From Argentina anserina (Eukaryota; Streptophyta; Magnoliopsida; Rosales; Rosaceae): a stretch of DNA of 64,000 nucleotides. The notes under the pieces are model-generated. The model did not search any database, was not told where the DNA came from, and saw only the letters and a list, made by a program, of their open reading frames with translations. The DNA is taken from positions 18,042,001-18,106,000 of the forward strand of contig NC_065873.1 in assembly GCF_933775445.1 (NCBI RefSeq). Reading direction: 5' to 3'. Below, piece by piece: positions 24,473 to 36,460 of this stretch. Position numbers and translations under genes: made by a program. Each line of letters opens with the position of its first letter. Position 1 is the first letter of the stretch.

Positions 24473-25736
24473 GCTTGTGCTAGCTGCAATGTAAATTGTG
24501 ATCTTAATTCTATTTCTATCAATCAGTTTCGTGTTTCATCCCCTATGTGTATCATACTCTGATTTCTTCCACCTCCCAATTATCTTTCAACTACAAGTTT
24601 GGTAAAGATCCAAATGAATAGAGTTCCTAGAGTGTGTTCCTAATTGTACTTTCTAGCTATTTCTTGAAAACAAGCATGAGGGAACTAATGGAAGTAACTC
24701 GAACCAACTCATTCAAATCAAATCTACTTTGAACTAAAAAATTATCAATGAATTGCTCATGAAAGTAAGCTGCGACTGACACCAAAATGGACTTCAACAC
24801 CCACAAGGCCGAATAAATTTCTTGATATATATAGGTCTATTGATCCTAATGTAAAGATTAGCCTCAGCTATTTATATACACACAACTCCTGCAATTTCCT
24901 AGCTGTATCTATATTAAAATCTGAAAAGAACACAGAATGCCAGCAAGAAATAGGAAGTTGTGTCATTAGAAAGTTTAATCAGAGTCTAAATTCCAAATTT
25001 CCCATGAAGAGGTATTAGGTGCTTCTCATTGATGGTGAGTGCCAACCAGGTGTGAATTTCAAAAACACTCGTCTTCACCATGCAATTGCTCGAAATTGTT
25101 CTCTTTGAAAACACAAAAAAGGTAGTTAAGCAGCTAATAATAAGTCCAGTTGACAGAGAACCTAAAGGATGAATTTGACATGTTGCCTGACTTTCTCATC
25201 AATGCCTAAGAAATGACACAGCACTTCACAGTACTCAGCAATTTGCAGTTGCTCACAAGTAATGCATGACTAACAATTATTACAGTGACATTGTTTCAGC
25301 AAAGATATATCTGCAGAAGATAATTTAACATTTTCCTATCATCACTGCCTAAGTTCCTATCACATGTAAGGTGATATTGACACTTCCAAGTGAATCACTG
25401 AGCAAGTGAACTATGCTCCCTCCTGTTTCCACTGTTTTGATTTTTCCACTTGTTTCAAATAGACATTTGAAGCTAGGTATCCAATGTTTTTGTTCTCAGC
25501 AGTAATAGGAAACTTCTAATACAGTTAGCATATGCATTATCATGCCACCGCAAACACCATACAAATTCCTATGTGCACACTTCCGGGGGTGAAAGGAAAT
25601 CTGAATTATATTTATACGAATCTGAATTTGACAAGATGTAGTAATTATAAGCATATCTACTGTAATTCAGAGTATAAGAATTGATATCAAGTGATATAAA
25701 ACTAGAAACTAACCTATAGAAACAATTTTTGTTTGC
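24473..25736. other. Intergenic between two convergent genes
   Basis: Contains the 3' flanks of psaE (+) and of the LPA1-like gene (-). No further exon, RNA gene or repeat recognised. Confidence 0.5.
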
Positions 25737-27536
25737 TCAAACTCTTCCATCAAAACCATCCAGAAGACCTGACCACATTCCCTTAACAGGAGGTAACTGT
25801 GCAACAAAAGCATTCCAAGGCGGGTAACCTCTGCCACTGCCACGAACACGACCATCGAGGCGTAGAGATATGTACCTAAAAGTACATATAAAAATGATTT
25901 GGCCTTCATCAGGAGATGGTAACGTAAGAGTATAATACATTAGTATAGCAAGTGTTGCACAATCTTTAAGTTGACCTTACAAGAATTCATGGACCTAAAG
26001 TCACCTACTTTTACTCACCAAGTTAAAATTGGAACATCCAACCAAATAATTGGAATTCGCAAATGCATAATCAAATAATCTTGAAGCTAGTGAAATTAAA
26101 GACAGTTAGCATGAGGGAGTCACTTACACAGGAGATTCTGGGGAGACACCAGCCAGCTTCTTTTGTTCATCTAACCAACTGAAATTCACAAGAAAAAAGA
26201 GTTTCTGTGAGTTTAACAACTTAATGGACTTACCAAACCAACATTTCTCTTGTTCACATTTAAAATGGTTACTTACTTGGTCCAGTCACTAACAATAACA
26301 GGATTCAGCTGCCAGAGTCTCTTTCTCTTTAAAGTAAAATCCTTACACTCTTCACTTTCATCAAACTCAAAACTTGGTGAATTACCATCTGTCGCAAAGG
26401 GAACCACCAATACTCCTCTTTCCACAAGCCCTTCGGTGAAAGGCTCGCTGAACTTAAACGATTCAGTGATGAATGATGCCGGGCCAGCACATATCACAAG
26501 CCGAGCAAACCCTCTGAAGGAGTTGACAGGGACGATCCTCTTTTCATCCACTCGGAGCTTAAGGTTCGACAGGTTCTCCTCTCTTGACAGCCTAGCAATC
26601 TGAGCATTCTTGGCAGTGTTCTCTCTATAATACAAGAATGCAAAGAGAGACACCGCCCCAATGTCTATTCCGAGACCCTTGGCAATTTCAGGGGCATCCA
26701 GTGCTCTTGATGGGTTTGTTAGTGCTGCAATCAACTGTGTGGTTGCTATCAAAGCTCCTAAGCCACCACTTGCAATGAATGCAAGATAGAAAAACATCCG
26801 AACGGAGCGAAATGGAGTCAGAACTTCACTCCTGATCCTGGCGGTGGAACTGAAGAACAAACAAACACCTATTATCATCACTTTCAAGCCTCATTTGAGT
26901 CATTTCTAAAACCACTGATCATAACACAATGTATTGGTTCACAAAGAATCCCGCTCACCAAATAAGCGGTTATTATGAAATTAACCAATTACTAACATAA
27001 AGCAAATTTCTTAATTTGTAATATCAAAAGACAGCATTAAGATATGGGTGGCATTCAGGTGTAGAACTGAGAGACAAACACCAATTATCACCACAAAGAA
27101 GCCTCAATTCTTAAAAAGAAGCTGATCAAAGCATAATGCATTGGTGAACACAGAACCCAACTCATTACTACCATAAAGCAAGTTCCTATAATTGTCTACA
27201 TCAAAATGTAAGACAGGATTAACACATAGATAAGCTTAAACACATCATACGAAATCAATCAAACTCTAAAGACTTGAAATTTGAGAACTGAAATAGAAAT
27301 GTGGAAGTGAAAGAGCAAAGTGTGACCTGCCTAATATCAGCAGAGGAATTCTGCTTCTCAGAAGCAAAGCAGATGACGGGTGAAGTTCTTTGCTTTGTGC
27401 TCTGGGGGGCGAGGAATGGTGCATTAATGGTAGAACGAAACAGCGTAGTAACAAAACAACTGCCGAAGCCGAGTTTGGAACGAGGAAGGTGGAGAGGTTT
27501 AAGAAAGTTTAAGGGAGCGTTTGCCACAGAAGCCAT
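25737..27536 (-). CDS. LPA1-like chloroplast membrane protein (At4g28740 type)
   Basis: Four exons, 5' to 3': 27331-27536, 26277-26849, 26128-26178, 25737-25875; 322 residues. The first exon encodes a transit peptide (MASVANAPLNF, basic and Ser/Thr-rich). Then come two hydrophobic segments (MFFYLAFIASGGLGALIATT, then IDIGAVSLFAFLYY) and a soluble C-terminal domain (NAQIARLSREENLSNLKLRV, GLVERGVLVVPFATDGNSP, WLDEQKKLAGVSPESP, PPWNAFVAQLPPVKGMW). This matches the C-terminal half of LOW PSII ACCUMULATION 1 and its shorter relative, lacking the TPR region of LPA1. A role in photosystem assembly is inferred from LPA1 and is not certain for the short form. The only donor giving a correct frame for intron 1 is GC (TTAG|GCAGGT), so this appears to be a GC-AG intron. 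Start is ATG 27534-27536. Confidence 0.88.
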
Positions 27537-28528
27537 GGCCAAACAAAGCTCAAAACTGAGCTGTGTTTCTTAAAGTTTGTCACTGTTTTCTGGGAAGGAC
27601 ATGTTTCGGATGATCAGAATACTGCCACCTCTCACAGCCCAGCTAGTAAATCACAGCCATTCTTATATATTTTGCTTGCATTCCAATGTGGACTGAACGA
27701 CGCCGTTCGCAGGCTAAGTTTAGCACCACATGTTTTCTTGCTAGAGAGGATCCAGAAAAGAGTTCTACTTATTTTACCACATATGGTCAATCGGTCCAAA
27801 AATTTCACAGCCCAAACTGTTCTTACGGTTAAAAGCCGAATGAAGAGAGGAAGGAAGAGCAAAATTATATCGGTATAAGTCCAGTGTACATACGCAACAA
27901 CTTTTTAACATTTAACATATATCAGATGATCGATATATAATATACCGTAATTTTTTTTTTGAGAAAAAGAAATATATATATATATATATATATCATCAAA
28001 ATAAGATTACTTAAATGAATACTCAATGGTGAAATTAAATTTCTCACATTCCGTCAAACCAACAAAATTAGTTACATGATTATCACAAAAAAACAATAGA
28101 CATGGGCCAATGAGACCCAATTCTGAACCAATAAAAAACTGATCTAAAAGTAGTCGATAACCTACTCGCCGCAATCTCATAAAGAAAACTGTTCCAATAG
28201 CATCACATACCAAAATCTCTGACATATTTGCACAAACAACTTCCCCATTATATTTACACCCAAAAAAACTGATTTTTAGATAATTCCTGAAAATAACATG
28301 CACCATAAACATGTGCACTTTCTAAATTAGTTGGGAATCAAGAGTTTCTAGAGATTGTGTGTTATAGGCGTTGTGCATTCACTTTTATGTAATCGAAAGA
28401 AATATATGATTTCAAACGAGTAATATTGTTCAAAAGAGTAATATCTTATGACAAAACAAAATGGTCAAGAATTTGAAGTCTATGCAAAGACATAAAATCA
28501 TATAATTATTAACTCTCGTGCTAGCTCA
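27537..28528. other. Intergenic, promoter side of the LPA1-like gene
   Basis: Promoter-side flank of the LPA1-like gene, followed by AT-rich sequence with an (AT)n run near 27972-27993. No supported gene up to the retroelement boundary. Confidence 0.45.
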
Positions 28529-30419
28529 TGTAACGACCCTAAAATTTTGAGCCTAAAAACTCAAAATCTCAAAGTCGTTAGAACACCAAAAACAATCTCA
28601 ATGAAAATGAAATCATTTAACGTGCACAGCGGATCATTTCTGAGTTCCAAATACAACTCAGTCAAACCGATTATTACAAACAAAATTTATAATTCGACAT
28701 TACATATGATGGAAAATGTATTAATCCTCACAAATAAAATCACACCAATTCTCACACACAAAATCCACGCTAGAAATCTCACCACGAACGGACACGTACG
28801 ACTTCAAATCTCTGGAGTCGTCACTCGATCTCCACTAATCAGTACCTGCGGAATTATCCCCTACACCATTGAATTGGTGCACCGGGATTGTAAACACAAA
28901 CCCGGTAAGCTTATAGCTCGTATGAGTAAAATGACAATACAGTTCGCATATCAATATATACGAAAAATCACAATCAACAAATATAAATGCCCTCATGAGT
29001 CAATGGACGAAACAGTAATAATCGGTTACTGTTCAGCAATTTTCGGACGAAGTTACTGTTCAGTGTTACTGTTCACTGTTACTATTCACGGTTACTGTAC
29101 AAATACTCAAATAATACGTATTTCTGTACGTATAAGTACTATATACGTATTTCTGTACGTATAAGTACTATATACGTATTTCTGTACGTATAAGTACTAT
29201 ATACGTATTTCTGTACGTATAAATACTATACACGTGTTTCTGTACGTATAAATATTATACACGTGTTTCTGTACGTATAAATATTATATACGTATTTCTG
29301 TACGTATACGTACTGTTTAAATGTAAATACAATCTCAGTAAATAAAATTTACTAAATTACCCTTTTACAAATTACTTTTTACATTTAATGAAAGTAATTT
29401 ATATTTACATTTACCGTAGGTAAAATTTAATTACATTTACCGTAAGTAAATAAAATTTACATTTAAGTAAATTACCAAAATACCCTTCTCAGAATCACTG
29501 TTCACGCGCCGCCGCATGTGGCGGCGCGTGGGGTACACGCGCCACCGCCGGCAGGCTGCGCGTGGGGCTCACTCGCCGACGCCAACCAAGGCACGTGTGA
29601 TGCCACCGCCGTGCCCAAACTCTCCCCCTCTTCCTTTCTACGGCCTCCGACTACCCATAGGCTATCCCTAGCACCCTCACGCGCCGCCTCTAGGCGGTGG
29701 TAACCCTCTCCCCCATCCCACATCAAACTCCCACAAATCCATTTAAAAACCCAACAACATCATCACCACAACTCGATTCATTCATCCCTTACCTCGATTG
29801 AGCCGTGGGGAGCGCCGGAGTAGCTTGGCAGCGGCGGAGGGAATCTGCAGAAACTTTGCTGCGTCCTTGCGATCTCACGACGGCGAGGCAAGAGCTAGCG
29901 GGCTGGAGGATGGCTGAGGGAGTCCTTGCGGCGACGTAGAGTGGGGCGGTGCACGTCACGGCGGCTCGGAGACGGCGAATCGAAGAGGAGGATTTCAGAG
30001 AAGGAGAAGAGAAGAAAATCTGGGAGAGAGAGAGTTGAGAGCGGCGGAAATGAAGAGAGAGAGAAGGGTTTCCTGAAATGGAAACCCTAATCACAAAAAT
30101 GCATTTTTATACTCGTTTTCAAAATCGGAAACTAACTTCCGACGTTAATAACTTTCACCTCCGACGTCCGATTCGGACGCGTCACATGTCTACGCACTCG
30201 TATCGCTGAGCTCTACAACTTTTGTGAAGGAAGTTTCCGCAACCGAGCGACGGAATAAAAGTCGATAATTTCGTTCGGAAACGTAACGTTTTTCTTATTA
30301 AACGTTTCCGTTTTTCGTTTCAAAGTATCGCAAACAATCAATTTCATGTAAACTGAAATTCATGTCTTTATAGAACTCAATTAATTCAAATAATGTATTT
30401 GAAATTTAGGGTTATTACA
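28529..30419 (-). repeat. 3' LTR (left copy), carrying an internal deletion
   Basis: 1891 bases bounded by TGTAACGACC and GGTTATTACA. Compared with the right LTR it lacks about 989 bases: after TCAATGGACG (ending 29009) it jumps directly to AAACAGTAATAATCGG, joining sequence that in the right LTR lies at 35720 and 39777. It has seven copies of a 29-bp repeat at about 29113-29311. The GC-rich inverted segment near 29508-29570 could form a stable hairpin. Confidence 0.9.
29113..29311. repeat. 29-bp minisatellite in the left LTR (7 copies)
   Basis: Seven occurrences of TTTCTGTACGTA, each followed by TAAGTACTATATACG or a variant, at 28-29 base spacing. The core TACGTA is self-complementary. Confidence 0.9.
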
Positions 30420-30436
30420 ATCTACCCCCCTTAAAG
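30420..30436 (-). other. Polypurine tract
   Basis: On the minus strand this reads CTTTAAGGGGGGTAGAT immediately before the LTR start. A purine run in this place primes plus-strand DNA synthesis in LTR retroelements and fixes the left LTR as the 3' one. Confidence 0.85.
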
Positions 30437-30459
30437 GAATTTCGTCCCGAAATTCAAAC

Positions 30460-33400
30460 TCACTCAACAAACAACTGTGGATATCTGGTCATCATGTCTG
30501 ACTCTAGCTCCCAAGATGCATCACCCTCATCATGGTGACTCCACAATACCTTGACTAGCTCAACTTCTTTCCTCCGAAGTTTCTTTGTGGATCTATCCAG
30601 AATACGAACCGGCTCGACCACGAATGTGGCATTTTCTTTCACTTCAATGGTGCTATGATCGATCACATGAGACTCATCTGGTACATACTTCCTCAGCATG
30701 GAAATGTGGAAGACGTTGTGTACGCCCGACATGCTAGTAGGCAAGGCTAGTCGATAAGCTAGTTCGCCCACCTTCTCAAGTATCTCAAAGGGTCCAACGT
30801 ACCTCGGAGCCAACTTTCCCTTCTTGCCAAATCTCACTACACCCCTCATAGGCGAAACTTTCAAGAACACATGATCACCGATCTCAAACTCCACATGTCT
30901 CCTCTTCAGGTCTGCATAGCTCTTCTGTCTACTCTGAGCGGTCCGGATTCTATCCCGAATGATTGAGATCTTCTCCGTGGTTTCCTGAACCACTTCTAGA
31001 CCCATCAGTGCCTCATCACCAACTTCGGCCCAACAGACTGGTGAACGACATGGTCTACCATAAAGTGCCTCATAAGGTGCCATGTCGATGCTAGAATGGT
31101 AACTGTTGTTGTAGGCAAACTCAATCAATCTCAAATGATCTTCCCAGCTACCCTTGAAATCCAGTACACATGCTCTCAACATGTCTTCCATCACCTGATT
31201 CACCCTCTCCGTCTGTCCATCCGTCTGAGGGTGAAAAGCTGTACTCATATCTAAGGTAGTACCCATCGCCTTCTGCAAACCACCCCAGAACTTTGAAGTG
31301 AAACGCGCATCTCTATCAGAAACAATAGAAACTGGAGCACCATGAAGTCTTACTATCTCATCCACATATAGCTTCCCAAGCACGTCCACTAAGTACTTCA
31401 TCGATACTGGGAGAAAATGAGCCGACTTCGTCAACCGATCGACAATCACCCATATGGCATCGTGACCCTTCTTCGATCTAGGCAATCCGGTCACAAAATC
31501 CATAGATATCTGCTCCCACTTCCAAAGAGGAATAGTCAGTGGTTTCAACATGCCAGCTGGTTGTTAATGTTCTGCTTTCACTTGCTGACATGTAAGGCAC
31601 TTCGATACAAACTCTGCTACATCTTTCTTCATACCGTTCCACCAGAATTGTCTGCATAGGTCCTTGTACATCTTGGTGTTCCCTGGATGAATGGTATAAC
31701 GTGAACGATGTGCCGTACGAAGGACCTCCTCCCGAAGATCATCACAATCTGGGACACACAATCTTGCCCCAAACCTCAACCCTCCATCAGGTCCCACTCT
31801 CCACTCGGAAGGGCACTCATCAAGCGTATCCACTACTAGATCTACCAACTTAGCTTGTGTGAATTTATCTCGCGCCTGACCCTGTATGATCCTCGTGACC
31901 AATGTGGGTTGTACCGTAACACTACCAAGAAAGCCCCTTGGTTCTCCTCCTGATGGTATCAAGTCAAACTCCGATGCAGTTTCAAGCATGAACCATTTCT
32001 GGACCATAAGTGAAGCCACCACGCCTCTCGGTTTCCTGCTCAAGGCATCGACCACCACATTTGCCTTCCCCGGGTGGTACTCTAATGTGAAGTCATAGTC
32101 CTTGAGGAGTTCCATCCATCTCCTCTGCCTCATATTCAGCTCCTTCTGAGAAAATAAGTACTTCAAACTCTTATGATCTGAAAAGAGTTGAAACTTCTCT
32201 CCATACAAGTAATGCCTCCAAATCTTCAAGGCAAACACAACCGCCGCAAGCTCTAGGTCGTGTGTCGGATAATTCTTCTCATGAATCTTCAACTGTCTCG
32301 AGCCATAAGCAACAACTCCTCCATGCTGCATCAATACACAACCCAAACCTTGGAGCGAAGCATCACTGTAAATGACATAGCCACCACCACTTGATGGAAT
32401 CGTCAACACTGGGGCTGTGGTCAATCTGGTCTTTAGTTTGCTGAATGCTTCCTCACATGCATCCGTCCACACGAACGGAGTATCTTTCTTGGTCAACTTG
32501 GTCAATGAAGATGCAATACTAGAGAACCCTTCGATAAACCTCCTGTAGTAACCTGCCAAACCGAGGAAACTACGAATCTCTGTAGGGTTCTTTGGACGAC
32601 TCCAATTCTTTACTGCCTCTACTTTTGACGGGTCCACTAGTACTCCATCCTTTGAGACAACATGACCAACGAATTTGACCTCTTCTTTCCAGAATTCACA
32701 CTTCTCTAGCTTGGCATACAATCTTGCCTCCTTCAGGGTCTTCAACACCGTTCTCAGATGCACCACATGTTCTTCTTGTGTCTTGGAGTATATCAGAATG
32801 TCATCCACAAACACCACGACAAACTCATCCAAGTAAGGGCTAAATACTTGGTTCATCAAGCTCATAAAGACAGCTGGTGCATTTGTTAGACCAAATGGCA
32901 TGACAACAAACTCATAATGTCCATACCGGGTCCTGAAAGCCGTCTTCGATATATCTTCATCCTTCACTCTGAGCTGATGATAACCGGATCTCAAATCAAT
33001 TTTAGAGAACACCGTAACACCTTTGAGCTGATCGAACAAGTCATCAATCCTAGGTAAGGGGTACCTATTCTTGATGGTCACCTTGTTCAGTTATCTGTAG
33101 TCTACACATAACCGTAGAGAACCATCTTTCTTCTTCACAAATAACACAGGTGCTCCCCAAGGTGAAACACTAGGTCTAATGAACCCTTGGTCTAATAGCT
33201 CATCGATCTGCACCTTCAGCTCCTTAAGTTCATTCTGTCCCATTCTATAAGGCGCCTTTGACACAGGTGCCGTACCAGGCACTACATCAATGCAGAAATC
33301 TACCATCCTTCGAGGAGGTAGCCCCGGTATCTCTTGGAAAAATTCACCAAACTCAGATACTACTACAATGTCTGCGATAGTTACTTTCTGATCCACCGAC

Positions 33401-34962
33401 TCCACGTGTGCTAAAACTCCTGATCTCATGGCGTTATCTGACTTGAGGCAACGATAATGAAACACTGGCTCCCCAGGTCTATGAAATGACACCACCATGT
33501 CAAAACAATCAATCACAGCATGCTGTGGTCTCAACCAATCAATACCCAAGATCACATCATAAGTGTGATCCGGAATCACAATCAATGAAGCAGAGAACTC
33601 TCTACTTCCAATCAAGATTGGACAAGCTTTGCAGATTGTCTCTAACTCAAGTGACACTCCGAGGGGCGAAGTGACACATAAAGCGTTCCCAAGAGGTGTA
33701 GGAATCAATCCTAGCATCTCCACTACCGAACTAGCAATAAATGAATGCGATGCTCCCGTATCGAACAGTACTCTAGCAAAGTAGTCAAAAAGTGATAATG
33801 TACCTTCCACCCCTGTGTCTCGCTGACCCACTGCGAACACTCTAGCTTGGCCTGCTGGTAGCTGTCTCTGCGGCCGTTCCTGTCTACCCGGAAGTGGTTG
33901 GGTACAATCTCTAGCTATGTGTCCCGCCTGCCCGCACCGGTGGCAGCCTGCTCTCCTCGGTTTCGGACATGCTGAGGCGTAATGTCCCATCTCATTGCAG
34001 CCATAACACCTCACTGCTGCTAATGTTCTGACTGGCGCTGCCCTGATAGCTAGGGGTGGTGCCCTTGTCGGGGCCTGATAGTGGGGTCTTGGCCTCTTCC
34101 ACGACCTATCCTTCGGCCCTGAGTGCTCGCTGCCTGTATAGATTGCCTTGCTTTTTCCCTTTGCATCTCTGTTCCCCACATCACCTGCTTGAGTCTTCTC
34201 TGCTTGCTTCAAGCTCATAGCACTCTCAAATATCTGCTCTCTTGTAGACAGGCAAAGGACTGATATCATGGTCTTGTACTCCTGTTTCAGCCCTCGTAGA
34301 TACTTCTGAGCTAAAGAGATCGTACCCATAGGCCTGACGTACCGGTACAGCTGCGAAAATCGAGCATCATACTCTCTAACGGTCATGTCTCCCTGTACCA
34401 GTGCCAGAAACTCCAGCTCCATGTTCTCCTGTACGGAGGCTGGAAAGTACTTCTCTCTGAAAAGGGCAGTGAAACCCTCCCATGTGAATGTAGCCACATC
34501 CACTGTCTGTCTCATGCTCTTCCACCAGTCTAGAGCATCATCTCTTAGAAAGAAAGTAGCTATCTTTCTCTTCTCAATCGATGTGCACTCTATCATCTCA
34601 AAATATGTCTCCATGCCCTCGATCCAATGGTCAGCTACCATATGATCTAGTCCACCATGAAAAGTAGGCGCTGACAGTGCACTGATATCCTTGATCAGCT
34701 TCAACACTCGTCCATCATCTCTAACCGCCGCAGCATGCTCAACCTGCTCTTCCTGTGGAGCAGCCTCCTCATAAAGGTTCTCCACGTTGCGGACTCGACC
34801 TGTGGTCCTACCTCGACCTCGACCTACCTGCTCTTCCTGTGGAGCAGCCTCCTCATAAAGGTTCTCCACGTTGCAGACTCGGCATGTGGTCTTACCTCGA
34901 CCTCGGCCTCTCGCCCGTCCTCGGCCCTGTCCTCGGCCCTTATCAGAGTTCATCACCTTCAA
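30460..34962 (-). pseudogene. Gag-pol polyprotein frame with two in-frame stop codons
   Basis: One continuous reading frame of about 1500 codons, broken by TAA at 33091-33093 and at 31564-31566. Each replaces a position where relatives carry glutamine, consistent with CAA to TAA. Order: Arg/Gly-rich N-terminus; gag core ([21 protein letters not shown]); two CCHC zinc knuckles ([14 protein letters not shown] and [14 protein letters not shown]); protease ([10 protein letters not shown]); reverse transcriptase with FVDDILIYS in the active site; RNase H (SDASLQGLG); integrase with an HHCC zinc region, then DFVTGLP, SDRDARF and [10 protein letters not shown]; and a C-terminal chromodomain-like tail ([14 protein letters not shown]). 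The rest of the frame is clean, so decay is recent. The first stop truncates the product at the start of the reverse transcriptase and the second cuts before the integrase core. Confidence 0.93.
34743..34910 (-). repeat. 84-bp tandem duplication in gag
   Basis: The segment starting CCTGCTCTTCCTGTGGAGC occurs at 34743 and again at 34827, a period of 84 bases (28 codons). It repeats the protein block [16 protein letters not shown] with its Arg/Gly-rich leader. The frame is preserved. Confidence 0.9.
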
Positions 34963-35224
34963 AAACGATACACTCAGTCAATACTCAAGAAATCTCGAAC
35001 TCAGCCAAAATAGATCCAAAGATATTAACATGACATTCCAAAATCAGATGAATCATCGAAGTATCATCACAATACTCCCTAGAGGACCAAACTATGAGGT
35101 ATGGCTCCTAAAACACTCTCGCGTACCCGACGACATATCAATACCGAGGAGCATGTGATGGGTGCCCGCCTGCAGTCGGATCATCGTTCCCGGATGATAT
35201 TGATAATCGCCAAATACGCAACTA

Positions 35225-35237
35225 GGCTCTGATACCA
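35225..35237 (-). other. Primer-binding site for initiator Met tRNA
   Basis: The minus strand reads TGGTATCAGAGCC two bases from the 5' LTR end. This is the standard plant primer-binding site complementary to the 3' end of initiator methionine tRNA, and it fixes the element's orientation. Confidence 0.92.
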
Positions 35238-35858
35238 ACTGTAACGACCCTAAAATTTTGAGCCTAAAAACTCAAAATCTCAAAGTTGTTAGAACACAAA
35301 AAACAATCTCAATGAAAATGAAATCATTTAACGTGCACAGCGGATCATTTCTGAGTTCCAAATACAACTCAGTCAAACCGATTATTACAAACAAAATTTA
35401 TAATTCGACATTACATATGATGGAAAATGTAATAATCCTCACAAATAAAATCACACCAATTCTCACACACAAAATCCACGCTAGATATCTCACCACGAAC
35501 GGACACGTACGACTTCAAATCTCCGGAGTCGTCACTCGATCTCCACTAATCAGTACCTGCGGAATTATCCCCTACACCATTGAATTGGTGCACCGGGATT
35601 GTAAACACAAACCCGGTAAGCTTATAGCTCGTATGAGTAAAATGACAATACAGTTCGCATATCAATATATATGAAAAATCACAATCAACAAATATAAATG
35701 CCCTCATGAGTCAATGGACGGCCCATCAGGTTGTCCCAAAGAACTATGAAAATAAAACGCTCATGAGAAATTAAGTAACCCTTCTGGTTACCCAAATGCA
35801 TTTATAATACGGGTACCAAGAACGCTGGTACACATCTGTTACCCTTCTCGTAATACAC

Positions 35859-36050
35859 CGCTGATATTGGATAGCCACCCGCTACCCAACATCCAAAACA
35901 ATCTGAGTACCCATGAGCAGATAACCACCTATTACCTCACATGCAGTACTACGCTGATATTGGGTAACCACCCGCTACCCAACATCCAAAACAATCTGAG
36001 TACTCATGAGTAGATAACCACCCGTTACCTCACATGAAGTACTATGGCTG
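35859..36050. repeat. 93-bp tandem repeat in the right LTR (2 copies)
   Basis: CGCTGATATTGGATAGCCAC and CGCTGATATTGGGTAACCAC start at 35859 and 35952. Each is followed by CGCTACCCAACATCCAAAAC, then the CTGAGTAC..CATGAG segment. Confidence 0.88.
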
Positions 36051-36460
36051 ACAGACTAGAGCTCTAACTGTATTGTAACTTTCGCCCGGCCAAGGCTAGG
36101 TTCCGACTTGCCAAACACGTACAATAATCTCACATCATATTGTACCAAATCACGTCCAAAGACAAATTTAACATTTTAACAATTTCAATGTTAAACTCAC
36201 GTACAATAATCACGCATCATATTGTACAATTCAAATCACGTGCTCAATATAATCACAATAAAACCATAACAGTATATTATATAGCGAACTATATATATTC
36301 ATACTTATTTACCATTTATACAATATATATATAGTCCACTATATCTTATACATGTCATATTTCACAACACATGCTCAATACACAATTTCCCGTTATCGAA
36401 ATGACTATTTCTAATGAATTAATAACAGTATATAATATAATGAACTATATATATATATGT

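Noticed and set aside
28547..29164. A 205-codon plus-strand frame, repeated in part at 35258-35674
   Set aside because: LTR sequence read on the wrong strand; no protein similarity and antisense to the element.
29789..30094. A 101-codon minus-strand frame in the left LTR, with a near-identical one at 40634-40939 in the right LTR
   Set aside because: It is conserved only because the LTRs are copies of each other. The sequence is Ser/Arg-rich with no domain, and lies in the LTR part expected to be untranslated leader.
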